From contig CM049308.1 of the NCBI GenBank assembly GCA_026874595.1, positions 92,509,624 through 92,573,623 on the forward strand: a stretch of 64,000 nucleotides of DNA. Reading direction: 5' to 3'. The notes below the pieces were generated by a model. It searched no databases, was not told the origin of the DNA, and saw only the letters and a list, made by a program, of their open reading frames with translations. Origin of the DNA: Sipunculus nudus. Taxonomy: Eukaryota; Annelida; Sipuncula; Golfingiida; Sipunculidae. Positions 34,944 through 48,382 of this stretch are shown here, in pieces. The position numbers were made by a program, and so were the translations under genes. The first letter of the stretch is position 1; each line of letters opens with the position of its first letter.

Positions 34944-37900
34944 TATGTAATTTAAATGATCGTCCGACCGTAGCCAGGCTGGATGGTGTACACATTGTTA
35001 GATTATGGTCAGATTGCTTCAACAGCTCACATATCAAATTACCTGTCGAGGAATGCGTGAAATCTTTAATAAATCTCAGCTTGGTCTGAAAAGTTGAATG
35101 TTCCCAGTCTGCTCATTTGGCTTTTGCACTTTGCAGTCAAATTAACCGTCTTACTCTTAGTGTAGCCCTATCTCTGCCTTCCCTGGGATATATGATAATA
35201 ATTATGCTTTTAGAGCTCGGCTTGTGGAAGTTGACCTGTACCATCTCCTCAAATAATCTATAACCAATGGTTTTCTGTCTGGCCAAGTTTAATTTGTAAA
35301 ATTCTGTAAACAACATGAATGAGCCTTGTGATCACCGTAGCCTGACATAGGCAAGAGAATAATCTATATTGTCAGTATTCAATTTGTCAGACCGGGATCG
35401 TTATCGCTGATTACATCAATCATATTGTCATCATCATTGTATTGTTACTGTATTAATATATTTTGTAATATTGTTCTTTTACAAAGATGCAGTTCCAGAG
35501 AATTCTGTCAAGTTGTAAAGTCTCAGAGTCTCAAATTTTATTATATGGTGATCTTGACTCAAATCACCATACAGTTTGAAATTTGAGACTTGAGCTCAAC
35601 ATTAGAAATTCAAAAAGGTCTTCCTTTCATTTCAGAAGTGAAGCCTGTGTAGATAATTTTTTTGTCATTTGGACAAATATGTATTTGCTCATTTGTCTGT
35701 AGTTTTGAATTTTTCAGTTTGAATATTGTATTATTTTCAAATTTTGTCAAATACTGAAACATTATTTAATACTGTGGTGTGCATATCTAATTTATATCCT
35801 TGGTTGACTATATATATTATTATTACCTGACTTGTTCACATCACATATAACGCTAACATAAAACTTTTATTGTGGCCTTTTCTTTATCCAGGAATTTGAG
35901 TTTGTTAGCTTTCTTCTCATTAATAGTATTAGTTATAATCACACATTCATGGCGATGACTGGTAACAAGTGGGACAATTGTACAGCTTTCTGTAAGAATT
36001 AACAAGCAAAGAGTTTGTTACCACTCATTCATAAATATTTAAATAAATGAAACAAATGGGCACATTGCTGTGACCAAAGGTTTAATAAACATAAATGAGT
36101 CCTTGTAGGCCTGTAATATATATACTTGGCCTTTGTTTCAAACAATTAGAGCCATAAGGTAGAGGCTTTAACCATATCAGTTGATGAGTGATTACAGTGT
36201 CTCATGCAGATTTCACATTAGCTGTCAAATATAAACATGGCCTGGTTAAATGGTTGCTATTATTAGAAAAATAGAGGGATGTTTTTTCTTAGAAAAATAA
36301 TCACTTCTCTGAAAATACAAATACCTTGTTTTCAACCACTGCCATGGGGAAAGCTGAGAAAACCTGAGATGAACTAGGAATTATTGGTAAATATCAGGAA
36401 GTATTGGGAAGAACCTTGAAAGAGTAAAATAATATGTAAAAACTTATTGTTCTCCATAGGTATATACATGTAACTACTATGAACTGTATTTACAATAATT
36501 TTACACACTCTTGCACAAACACAAAGGAACAGAATACGCTAAAGGCTCCTCTGATGCTACAATGGGCCCAGCTGTCTCAACCTCTCTCACTCCTTGTGTT
36601 TCTTGTTTACTGTACAAGAGGCAGACCACAACAAATCACTGATGGTCTCTTTGTCTCCCTGTGACCCTTCTAGCATAAACTAATTAGCAGATAATCACAT
36701 CTCCAGCACATACTAGCCAAACATCTCCATAAAGACTGAACAAAGGTGTGAAATGTGGTTTACTCATGATGCAGCAGGCAGGGATACTGTGTATAGTTGT
36801 ACACACAAATGTCCTAAATTCTTTCAATAAAAGATTCAATAAAATCTTAGTGGAGTTGGTATATCAACAGCTTTATTAGCTTTAAATTTATTCAGGTCGC
36901 TGTTAGTTTGTATTTTTCAATAGTATTGATAATATCATTAGAGAGTTTTTCCAGTTTTCCCCTGATTTTCTGACTTTCTGGAGTTTTCCCCAGAGTGGGT
37001 ATTTATAGATAAAACCACCTGGTATTTACCTCAGTGGGAAAAGTATTAGACCTCTCCCCATCCCAGGGGGAGTTTAGTGACTTGTTCTGCCTGGCATAAT
37101 CATCATTTAACAAATGTATCTACCCAAGGCCAAACTTACATTTAAGAGAGAATATAATAGTAAATTCTCAGCTGAACAAGTGAACAATCAAGGTTTAATG
37201 ATTTGGCTATATATTTATTTACATCCCCATGATGATTGTCCTCATCATTTGCTTGGACTGAAAAACGTTTTAGTATAAAGATATTCTCAAGGAGCTGAAA
37301 AAGCATGTAAGAACTGTACAATTTGGAGTTGATTTATCCTAAATAATGACTAAACACCCCTGTTCAGAAAAAAAATCTATATAGTTAGTGTGCAAAAACC
37401 CAGCTTATCTGAGTATGTGATGTAACAGTTCATCTGATTATAAATAAAAAGTCATTGGAACAGTCACATGTATATGCTATAAATGTTTAAAGTTGCACTT
37501 TTCTTTCTTAAACTTCAGTACTGGTATGGATGATATACTATTTTTGAATTTTGTTTCACATTTCACGAATAAAGAACTGTACGATTTATGTCCACTATGT
37601 CCACTATGATTTTATCTTTATTCATTCATATCCTCTGCTCAATATATTCATGTAGGTTTCATGAAGTTTTCTCATATTGAAGGTTCACCAGCTTTGTAGG
37701 TCAGTTGTTGGTTTTATTACGCACTGTGCTCTGTAACAGTACTTCACATTTCATATGTAAATATGGACTTTATTTAAAAAATATAGAAACATAAATAAGA
37801 GAAACTGTGAGTTTAGTTCACAGACATCCTGATCCAGATTGACTTTTCATGTGGAAAATTCTTGGGAGTTGTCCCTGTTTATAATTGTACTGAACCAAAT

Positions 37901-40240
37901 TCTGCCCTGTGATCATTATTGCTCATCCTGTTTTACAACTGACATTGTGCACAGGGAGATCTACATATGACTTGGTTTTTAGGTCAAATGTGTACTTGCA
38001 CTTTCATTCTACCTTACCATTTTGAAAACATATGGACCTTGGCAGTCAGTCAGACTTTGTCATTAGCAATAGAGATATCACAAAATAGCGTGTACATATG
38101 AGAACTGATTCTGGAAAACCTCCAATCCAGAGTTCTTCTTTGGTGTAGGTAAGGGTATATGTGTTTCAGTACTCCATACAACTTGATTTCTTTTTGTATT
38201 TTCAAACAGTAATTCTGGGGCAGTTCTTATAAAATCAGTATATGAACCATGTACATACATCACTCATTATTATGGATATTATTAGACTGAAGGACTAATG
38301 ATAAATAGTTTGATGAATGAGGACTGATACCATTGTTGATAGCTCTGACAACAGTCAGTGTGATAAATATCATGGGAGTACAAACAGGTAGCATTAGCTG
38401 CATAAAAACATTACCAGTGGCCGCAGGTAATTTTATTATTGATTAATGAAAAGTCTAGAAGGAACATTATTATTTATTTATCTATGATTGAAGATTTCTC
38501 TGACATGTATCAGTAAAAATGCAGTCTAAATAAAGTGGTCTAGTAAACAGAAAACAGTGTAAGTTGCAACATATTGTGCGTCTATAAGAATCTGTCAAGG
38601 CACACCCTATTGCTGTTGAAATATGGGACCTTTTTGTTGACTTTATGGAAACAATGCAGTTCCTCTTTTATTGCTAAATTGCAGCAATAATATGTACTAG
38701 TATATTTAAAAAATACTCTTTTCATGAAAATAGAAATATTGATCAACTTGTGCTGATAATCACTAAATCAGTATCAATTGATATTCCTTTCAACAAACAC
38801 CCCTGATTATATTGATAGATAATCACAAAAACAGGCATGGTAATATTAAAGTCTCTGTTGATAACCAGCCAAACCTAGCTGTGTAATTTATTTTACAGTA
38901 ATGATTTATAAGCTTTACTTTGTGGCAAAAATAAATATTATAGGCTTTTAGAGCAAATGCTGAGAAAACAAAATTGAGTATGAATCATCTTGCCTGTTTA
39001 CCTTGTCAGGCCTGAGGCTTTCTAATTTAATCTTCTCCATATGAATCATATTAAACCCTTTAAAGAGCTTTGTTCAGTAAAATATTGGTGTCTCAGGGAA
39101 TTACCAAGTGCTTGCCTTTTTATGCTCCCATGATAAATTTTAGTTGATGCAAGTTGTGTCAGTGGATCATGTATTTGTGGGAGCTTTGCTGTGCACATTA
39201 TTTGGACTAGTAATTCTTATCTGTTTCAGACTTTTTTTTAACAGATGATTTCCTTGTAGATGTCCTATCTGGATCATAAGACTATGGTTTACAAAAATAT
39301 CAGGGATTCCTGAATTGACTTGAAACCATTTATTTCCCACAATCCAGGGTTGGCGTCCTACTGTAGATATGTGTATTATACATTTTACAGTAAAACACTG
39401 TTAAAGTAAATATAAAAAAAATGTATTACAAAATTAAATTTTCATTGCAAAATGACAGTTAATTCCTGCATGTTTAATTAAATCTTCCCAGTTCCACTTC
39501 CAGGAAAAACAACCTGCTATAGACAACTTCTATTGTGGACACCCCTCTTTTATGGACACTTTAGATGGTCTTATGATAAGTAGATTCACAGGTTCAGCAT
39601 CTTCCTAATATAGACATCTCTATTTTTAGGGGAAGTAAATGTGATTCCATACTTCATTTGAAATCTAGTATCAGATTTTAGCAGGATCTGTTAGCATAAG
39701 ATATTACAGGCTTATTTCTTAGCCACAACCATGACATCCACAGCTGAAAAAATCTGTTCCAAGTTCAACATTTCTTTTGCATCGACTGTGCACAATTTTG
39801 AATCAATTTCAGGTCTGACCCTTTGCTCTGTTGTTCAAACTATGTGGTTTACAAGTTGCATCCTGCATCATTTCTTTTTTAAATCCAGTTTGTATTTTTC
39901 ATATATTTTGAGTTTAAGAGTGGTTCATGCTGAGTTGCGGGGACATTTTTGCATCCATGGTACGTACGTACCACACATTCCTAGTTTAATACATAACAGC
40001 GGACTGCATGTTTATTCTTCTGGGCCCTTGTTTTAAATGTATAACTGACTTTTTTCAATAAATAATCCAAATTTATCCTTAACATGATGCTGTAACAAAT
40101 TTTACAAAACAAAAAGTAAAAATAAAGACTAGATTAAAGGTTTATACTCCATGAGGAAAGCCCCACATAAAACATGCAACATGGATATCAGTGTCAGGTG
40201 TTTGAAAAGTTACGCTGATTAGATATTAACTCCCACTAAT
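34944..40240. other. Mostly unique AT-rich sequence, no gene seen
   Basis: Apart from the hairpin at 35527-35590 I find no homology, splice-supported frame or repeat array. If the plus-strand exon at 34.9 kb is real, this is intron. Confidence 0.45.
35527..35590. ncRNA. Pre-miRNA-like hairpin
   Basis: AGTCTCAAATTT (35527-35538) pairs perfectly with AAATTTGAGACT (35579-35590). TATGGTGAT (35544-35552) pairs perfectly with ATCACCATA (35563-35571). The inner loop is 5/7 nt and the terminal loop is 10 nt. The size and 21 paired bases fit a microRNA precursor or a tiny foldback repeat. There is no expression evidence, and it could be either strand. Confidence 0.25.
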
Positions 40241-40980
40241 AACTTATAAAGACAGTTGCCATAAAAAATGAAGATGTAGATATTGTGGAAAAGTATAAAT
40301 ACTTAGGATGTATTGATGACAGAAATCTGAATTGGAAAAACGTGTTGAATCAATTTGATCCAAGAAAGCAAAAAAAAGATTATATTACCTATATTATCTA
40401 AGAAAGCTAAATATTGACGAAACCAGTATTACCATGTTTTATAATTCAGTAATTTCCAGTGTCCTTACTTATGCACTGGAGTGGTGGTTCGCAAATGTAT
40501 CTGATAAGTTAAAGAAACCGCTAAATAATACTAGGAAGAGAAGTTGTAGAATAACTAGTATTTCTCTTGCCACATCCCAGGAAATCCATGAAACCAAATC
40601 ATTGGCCTTTTAATAAAAGGTCATGAACAAACAATACATTCCCTACATTCAGAGTTTTTTTTTTACCTTCAGGTAAACGCTTCGATGTAATGTTCTGCAG
40701 AACTACTTGATTTAAAAAAATTCTTGTGCCATACAGTATTAAACTTTTTAACTCACAACCCTCTAGATATTTAATTTTTTATTTATGTGTTTTACCTGCA
40801 GAATTATCTGTTCTATAATTTCTACTTGCTTATTTTAACATGCGTAGTCAAATATGTTCTGTATTATTTTTATTTATTATTTTTTATGTATTTATTTATT
40901 TTATGTAATGAATTGCAAGTCAACAACAAATTCCTGGAACTTAAGGCTAATAAATCTTATCTTATCTTATAATGTTATTA
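40241..40980 (+). mobile_element. Degenerate non-LTR retrotransposon (LINE), 3' fragment
   Basis: With frameshifts, 40280-40620 encodes the C-terminal reverse-transcriptase region typical of animal LINEs: EKYKYLGCIDDRNLNW, then RLYYLYYLRKLNID, then TMFYNSVISSVLTYALEWW. A run of basic residues and decayed sequence follow. The 3' end is 'aaggctaataaatcttatcttatctta', which is a polyadenylation-like motif plus a short (TCTTA) tandem tail. The element is truncated and inactive, and it differs from the LINE at 9.0-10.6 kb. Confidence 0.65.
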
Positions 40981-41894
40981 CATGATTCTGCCATAGATTA
41001 TAGCTAGACCATGGCCATCATGTTGTTTTACAGTGTTATGTATGTGATATGTATCAATATGGTGAGAAATAGCAACCTGTCAGATGACAGATCATATCAT
41101 TATGTCAATCATGGCCCAGATCTGAGGCCCAACACATCACCCACTGTGTAATAATAATAATAGTGCCAATTTACCAGTGAAGTAACTGTCAGTGGTACTG
41201 TCATGATGGCCTAGTTCACATCAATGAGCAATATTTGTACATGAGGAATTTCACTGTGAAAAAGTTGAAATAAGAATACAGTGGCCTAGTAAACTGGAAG
41301 AAAACTTAAATGTGTAACTTAATAAAGGAATATTTGATATCAGGTAATGAAATTATATGCTTTTCGAAACTTCACAATTTTACCACCCTGAATATTTTCA
41401 TTTTACTCAGTAATAATGTCTGGTGCAAAGGGCAATAATCATATGACTGTACAAACACTTGTACTGCTAGCTGATTGGATGTGGGTACCAGAAATATTCT
41501 AAAAATGTTTGACTTAATCACCAGCCTAGAATGTTACTGTCAGCTAAGGTTAGTTACATCATGGCCGGACCCTAGAAAGTCAGTACCCTTCCACTGTTTT
41601 GATAATGTTTTCTTGTGTAAGGTCAGCTTTACCTTTTCTAATGCTGCCAGCTTTGTCAATTTAATGAATCATGAAAGGTAATGGAAAGTCTCAGTGGGTA
41701 TCTGTTATTGGTAGGGATTGGTTGTACAATTGTGTTCAGTGACTGAAAGAAATTAACGACCAATGATTATTAATTGATTATTTATGGACCTTCTGTATTT
41801 ACCTGAAATATGCTAATATAAATCAATATTCACGTAAAGGCTGGATAAATCTGTTGAATATAGTAATGACACACATCGTGAGTGGTCCTCCTGG
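40981..41894. other. No gene seen
   Basis: This is AT-rich sequence with a short ATA trinucleotide run near 41150. Nothing is recognised. Confidence 0.45.
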
Positions 41895-44826
41895 CTTTAT
41901 TGTATCCCCAGACAAAGTCGGGGATACTATGTTTTCATACCGGTCCCGCCGCCGCCACCGCAAATAAAAATCTTGTTGGCCCGATAACCCAAAAAATATT
42001 TCACGGAATTTTACCAAACTTGGTAGATGTATAGATATGGGTAAGAGGACAACGCCTATTTAAAATGAGGTCATGACCTTTACTAGGAGAGTGTCCTTGA
42101 CCTTGAATAGGTCCAATTTTGGGGAAAATCACACAAATTCTTTAATATCTCAAGAAATCTTGCATGGATTTATCCCAAAATCAAGTTGATGGAAGATCAT
42201 GGATAGGGTTGTCATGTTCCAGAAACTGGTGGCGCCACTTATTATTCTTTACTTGTTTTCGTGCTGTTTAATACCCCCAAAATTGCCACCTTACAGTACT
42301 GTGAGCATTATAAGTCAAAAACTAATGGACAGATTTCTTTTATATTATGCATATACATAGGTATGGGTTATGGGACCCACTGGATGATGCTTATTTAAAT
42401 TGGGGTCATGACGTTTCCTATGACAGTGGCCTTGACCTTGAATATTGCCATATATGGTGAAAATCACACACCTCTTATATGATATCTCCAGTTTTGATAG
42501 CCATATGGATTTCAAACATGACTTATGTATGGCCCATGCTAAAGTAAGAACCCTATAGGTTCTAGGGTCATGAGGTCAAAGGTCAAGGTCACTGGACTGG
42601 CATTTTAAAAGATACTGTGGATGCATTTTAAGCCAAACTTTCATCCCAGGTCTTCCATCTTGAATATATAGCTCACTTGCCAATAGTGGATGATCCATAT
42701 AAATTTTGGGGTCACAAGGTCAAAGGTCAAGGCCACAGGAGCTATCTGTCCAAAAATTAGTTTCTGGATGATAATTCCTGCTTTTTTTGATGTAATGATT
42801 TCAAACTTGACTTATATATGTCCCATTTAAAAAACAAGACCCAAATTGATTTTGGGGTCATGAGGTCAAAGGTCAAGGTCACAGGACACATCTTTAAAAA
42901 GATTGTGGATGCATTTTCAGCCAAACATTTCATCTCAGACCTTTCATCTTGCACATATAAGTCATCTGCCAATAGAGGAAGACCCCTATCAATTTTGAGG
43001 TCACAAGGTCAAAGGTGAAGGTCACAGGAGCCATCTGTCCAAAAAATAGTTTCTGGATGATAATTCCTTCTTTTATTGATGTATGGATTTCAAACTTGAC
43101 TTGTATTTGACCCATTGGAAAAGCAAGACCGGAATTGAATTTGGGGTCGTGAGGTCAAAGGTCAAGGTCACAGGAAACCTCTTTAAAAAGATTGTGGATG
43201 CATTTTCAGCCAAACAATTCATCTCAGATCTTTCATCTTGCACATATAGTTCACCTGCCAAGAGTGGAAGACCCCTATCAATTTTGAGGTCACAAGGTCA
43301 AAGGTGACGGTCACAGGAGCCATATGTCCAAAAATTAGTTTCTGGATGATAATTCCTGCTTTTATTGATGTATGGATTTCAAACTTGACTTATATATGTC
43401 CCATTGGAAAAGCAAGACCCAAATTGATTTTGGGGTCATGAGGTCAATGGTCAAGGTCACAGGACACATCTTTTTAGGACACATCTTTAAAAAGATGTGG
43501 ATGCATTTTCAGTCAAACTTTTCATCTCAGATCTTTCATCTTGCACATATAGTTCACCTGCCAAGAGAGGAAGAACCCTATCAATTTTGAGGTCACAAGG
43601 TCAAAGGTGAAGGTCACAGGAGCCATCTGTCCAAAAATTAGTTTCTGGATGATAATTCCTTCTTTTATTGATGTATGGATTTCAAACTTGGCTTTGTTAT
43701 TGACCCATTGGAAAAAAAAGACCAGAATTGAATTGAATTTGGGGTCATGAGGTCAAAGGTCAAGGTCACAGGAAACCTCTTTAAAAAGATTGTGGGTGCA
43801 TTTTCATCCAAACAATTCATCTCAGATCTTTCATCTTACACATATAGTTCACCTGCCAAGAGTGGAAGACCCCTATCAATTTTGAGGTCACAAGGTCAAA
43901 GGTGAAGGTCACAGGAGCCATATGTCCAAAAATTAGTTTCTGGATGATAATTCCTGCTTTTATTGATGTATGGATTTCAAACTTGACTAATATATGTCCC
44001 ATTAGAAAAGCAAGACCCGAATTGATTTTGGTGTCATGAGGTCAAAGGTCAAGGTCACAGGAAACCTCTTTAAAAAGATTGTGGATGCATTTTCAGCCAA
44101 ACAATTCATCTCAGATCTTTCATCTTGCACATATAGTTCACCTGCCAAGAGAGGAAGAACCCTATCAATTTTGAGGTCACAAGGTCAAAGGTGAAGGTCA
44201 CAGGAGCCATATGTCCAAAAATTAGTTTCTGGATGATAATTCCTGCTTTTATTGATGTATGGATTTCAAACTTGACTTGTATATGTCCCATTGGAAAAGC
44301 AAGACCCAAATTGATTTTGGGGTCATGAGGTCAAAGGTGAAGGTCACAGGACACATCTTTAAAAAGATGTGGATGCATTTTCAGCCAAACATTTCATCTC
44401 ATATCTTTCATCTTGCACATATAGTTCTCCTGCCAAGAGAGGAAGAACACTATCAATTTTGAGGTCACAAGGTCAAAGGTGAAGGTCACAGGAGCCATCT
44501 GTCCAAAAATAAGTTTCTGGATGATAATTCCTTCTTTTATTGATGTATAGATTTCAAACTTGACTTGCATATGTCCCATTGGAAAAGCAAGACCCAAATT
44601 GATTTTGGGGTTATGAGGTCAAAGGTCAAGGTCACAGGACACATCTTTAAAAAGATCAAGGTCACAGGACCAACATCTTCAACAAGATTGTGGATTGTTA
44701 GATGGAAGAAACAATAAATATGCCAAGTGTCAGTATATGCTGCTAAAAATGGGGGTCTGTTCTTGTAGGGGGGGGGCTACTATGTCTGGGGATACTCTGG
44801 CACCTGCGGTGCCAAGAAATGTCTAG
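41895..44826 (+). mobile_element. Family B element with nuclear-receptor-site array
   Basis: The 5' end carries GTATCCCCAGACA (41902-41914). The 3' end carries the exact reverse complement TGTCTGGGGATAC (44783-44795). The 5' copy folds with GGGGATAC (41920-41927). The 3' copy is followed by hairpin TGGCACCtgcGGTGCCA (44798-44814), eight bases and CTAG before T. A hairpin followed by CTRR is the classic Helitron-type 3' end. The interior is a tandem array of ~290-bp units. There is no open frame for a helicase, so it is non-autonomous. A decayed palindrome site lies near 42230. Confidence 0.78.
42560..44665 (+). repeat. ~290-bp tandem repeats made of two ~145-bp halves
   Basis: Half-unit 1 has 'ggggtcatgAGGTCAAAGGTCAAGGTCACAGG'-type blocks followed by 'tctttaaaaagattgtggatgc'. 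Half-unit 2 has 'gaggtcacaAGGTCAAAGGTGAAGGTCACAGG'-type blocks followed by 'ccaaaaattagtttctggatg'. The blocks fall near 42573, 42717, 42863, 43007, 43152 and on to 44617, about 145 bp apart, fifteen in all. Repeated short frames on both strands are by-products. Confidence 0.9.
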
Positions 44827-47355
44827 TTGTATAACAGTACTGATAGATAGGAAATTGGCACTTATAACAGGATGCATGTTTATATTCATGCTGAAAGGTC
44901 CAAGTAACAGGCTAGTTGTTCACATTTTTCCACTGATTAAATTTTAGGTTCTACATACTATGACTTCTATGTCTGTGCATGCATAATCGTTTTTCATTGA
45001 TTTTATAAAGATGCAACAAATTTAATCAATTGTGAAAGAAAACAACCAGTCATCAATGTAATTGATTAATAGGCGCACCACTAGTATGTGATTAGACAGG
45101 ACTGTAGCTTAAAAGATAAAATTATATTGTGAAAGATGTAACATATAAATATCATACATGTCCCATGCTCTGTTAGTCCAGGTAGTTGTACCACCTTTTA
45201 AGCAAGCCTAACCAGTTAAATACCACTTTTAAATGTGACTTAAATGCTCTCTCTGATGTAAAGTTAAATAGAGAACATAATGTATTTACTTGAAAATTTT
45301 AAATATCATTGTAACTTTAATTATTCTCAGTTAGATAATTCCTCAGTTTCAGAGTTTTCTTAATGGATTGAAAGTTATTCCCAAATTGCAAAACTTTTTT
45401 AAAGGACAATTATATTTGTATATTATCTTGCAGTATTAATATAAGTTGTAAATACTTGTGCATGTATGTAGATCTATATATCACTCCATATGAGGAGTTA
45501 TATGACAGCAGATTCAGTAAGTGACGCTACATTCACTGTTGTTGGTTGTGTTGTTAACACCATGATACCACATTGGCAAATTCAAATCTGAATGTCAATG
45601 AATGATACATTTTTAACACTTAAAAATTTAAATGTATTTAAGCTACATATACAATTAATATAGATGCCATGTTACATATGTACACAGACAAGTTACTTGT
45701 CACATGTATCCTTTTGATTCTAAACTAAACTGAAATAACTGAATAAAAATAAACTAAGTAAAAACCGCCAGCAGTTAATACATCATGTATATTTAAAGAA
45801 AGTAATTCTAAGCACAGGTCAACAGATATTTCAGTGTTGTTAATTATGGAGTGATAACTTAAAATATTTCTAATCAAACTAAAACTTAAAATGCATCATA
45901 AATAGGCGCATATGATTCTGTACAGATTTCTCCCTACAGTTTCTGTGTTCTGGTTTAGGGATATAGAGCCAGTAAAACTGATTACAGTACATTGCTTGGT
46001 GAGAAAAACAGTAATTACTTAGTTCAGCAATTACTGCTCACACAGAACTGCCTGACAGCTAAATTGATAGTTCAGAGAAAATTGATTATTTCAGTGACGT
46101 CATAGGTAAGGATATTACAGCTTCATATATAAAGTTCATATGGAGTTGCATATGGGATTTTCCAAAGAACTTTGGTTCAGTCAGAAAACAGGAAAATTAG
46201 AAGGTACACTTCCAACTCTGACGTAATTGTGATCTACTTAAAGTTATCCACTAAGAAATAGCTTTTATGACAAAATGCAGAACAATTTGTGCATGCCCAC
46301 CTAGCTAGACTGCATGTTTTTCTGTCAGAGATGGCACAGACTGAGGGAGACCACCCTTCTGCTGTAATATCATTGTCAGCTGATCTGGAATAAAGTCAAG
46401 TCTGGGCAAACCTTGTCTTGTGTCTCTCTCCCACCTTGTGTTACACCTTGTAACAGTATGATCAGAATTATGGAATACTGCTGCATTTGAAACATTTAAC
46501 TGAAATCCACAGCCATTTATCAAGATTAGGTCCTGTCAGGCTAATTACATTCATAATAATTAGATGTAATTTTATGTCAGGATCTTTATGTGCTAAAAAT
46601 TATACTACAATGCCATGTCAAATATTTTGAGAAATTTCGTGTTTGAGCAAAAATATCTTTATATTTGTAATATATGTCCTTAATCTTGATAATATTTTAT
46701 GCCATGTCATAAGTATGAATCAGTGTTTCTGTGGGGGTTCTTCAGTAATAAAAAAAACCTCCCCCAAGGTCTACATTATAACATAGAATGGTATGTTTTT
46801 AGAAGAAACAAGGTTTATATGTCTTTATATTGCAGAGACACACAAGTCAAGCTCAGATCAATAATTTAGACAAATGCTTGGAGTGGAAGTAGCAAGTCTG
46901 ACAATATTGCGGGCTTAGCCAGCTCATACTTTTTATTTTTTACTTTTCTTCACAACTGAAGAGCACTCCAGGCTTTATGACTCCTCTGAATAATACGTCT
47001 TCAGAATATAATAGAGCATGTTTTCTGGTTCTTTGCAGATAGATACACAGTAATTCTTCGTCACCACAGTGGAGACCAGGACTTTCCTGAAGAAACATCC
47101 ATGGCGGCTTTTGTTTATGTGTCTGTGTACTGTTTCTGGCCTATGACAACCATTCAGGAATATAACGGTGATTAAGAAGCCATTCGGCACTGCTTTAGAG
47201 AATTATCTGCGGCTCCACAGCCCCCTTTTTGATGACTTTTGGGTACTTTACAGTACAAGCGTATAAAGTTTACAGTATGCTTACTGATGGATTCTAGTCC
47301 ACTGGTTTGATTGGAGCAGGATTCTTCTTGTTAACAATTTCCCAGATTGACCTGA
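44827..47355. other. No gene seen; probable upstream or intronic sequence
   Basis: This is AT-rich unique sequence. I see nothing that supports a gene or an element. 46.95-47.36 kb is somewhat less AT-rich and may include 5' untranslated sequence of the downstream exon. Confidence 0.4.
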
Positions 47356-47583
47356 CTGTCAAAGATTCATCGAGATAATCACTCACCAGGACTGTATACT
47401 GCTGCTACAGGGTTTGATTTACAGCGTGGACTGCTGTTGTGGTTGCTGTCACAGGGATGCTGGGCTTTTGATCTAACAATAGATAACTCATCAGGATCTT
47501 CCCTGTCTGGACAACAGACTAATGACCTTGACTGCGCTATAAAGGGCATGTACAGGAGAGAACCGCTGGTGATTGTGCCAAGA

Positions 47584-47601
47584 ATGGCCGCTGTCTGCAA
47601 G
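47584..47601 (+). CDS. BEGAIN/TJAP1-like gene, coding exon 1
   Basis: The exon ends at a strong donor AAG|gtatgt (47601/47602) in phase 0. I place the start at 47584 because its context is strong (A at -3, G at +4). It gives MAAVCK, which continues in exon 2 as ECGCSCNSC. The same frame is open back to 47356 and has another ATG at 47548, so the N-terminus could be 12 residues longer. Where the exon begins upstream is unknown. Vertebrate BEGAIN and TJAP1 are scaffold-associated coiled-coil proteins (PSD-95-binding and tight-junction-linked respectively). The family call comes from the coiled coil in exons 3 and 4, not from this part. Five cysteines in residues 5-15 are a distinctive feature. 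Confidence 0.6.
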
Positions 47602-47984
47602 GTATGTGTTATAAAATCAGATCAGTTGCTGAATTAACTATGTTAATTAATTGGGTAATTGGGCATTGTTGACATTGTACTGACTTATGAACTTTACAAA
47701 AAAAAAAGACATTTTTGATAAAACCTCTTTAATGATTTGACACCTTAATCATATTAAATACCTAAGCAAGTTTCTTTGTGTGTTTGTTTGTGACCAAGAT
47801 GTCCGGCCAGCTAAAATTTGTCAAAAGACTTGCGTATTGGATTATATCTGTGGAAAGTTAAAAATTGTTTATTTACAATCTCATAAAAAATCATGGTGTG
47901 TTTGTAAACTGGTTACATGCATTATGTAACTTGTGGTCCCTGTAGAATGGAGTTTGATGTTTCATAATTATGATAAACCATGCA

Positions 47985-48382
47985 GTCAACTTCAGTTAAA
48001 CTGAGCTATATGAAAGGGACTTTGTCCTTCTATTAGCTGACCAGCCTGCTACATGTAAGCAGGACACAAATTGTAACTGTTTGACCCAGCTTTATAATTA
48101 TATAGGTCCATGTGAAATTTCCTACTAACCTGGTGTTTAGCATGAGTCACAAAGACCTACATTCTGTGAGCCACATTTCAAATCATGTTTTATAGCACCA
48201 TGAAAATCTTCAAAGTGTTTAAGCTATTGAATAAAGTTTTACCATCAGATCTCAAAATTAAGATAAGAAAACTATTTTACACATGTACATGACTTTGTCA
48301 GCATGCAAACTATGAATAAAATTGCCCTATCAACGCTTGAAAAATGTCACATATGATAATTCCACCATTGTTTGTTTTAATA
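47985..48382 (+). mobile_element. Decayed family alpha 5' end
   Basis: 'cttcagttaaactgagctat' followed by 'agggactttgtccttctatt' resembles the alpha head ('...agtcatctgagctatag' + 'tttgtccgtc'). If the alpha tail at 54332-54360 is its partner, the elements in between would be nested insertions. Confidence 0.35.

Noticed and set aside
42757-44597. Many similar 60-70-codon frames on both strands
   Set aside because: They are repeated translations of the 290-bp tandem unit of element B. They have no independent start or conservation evidence.
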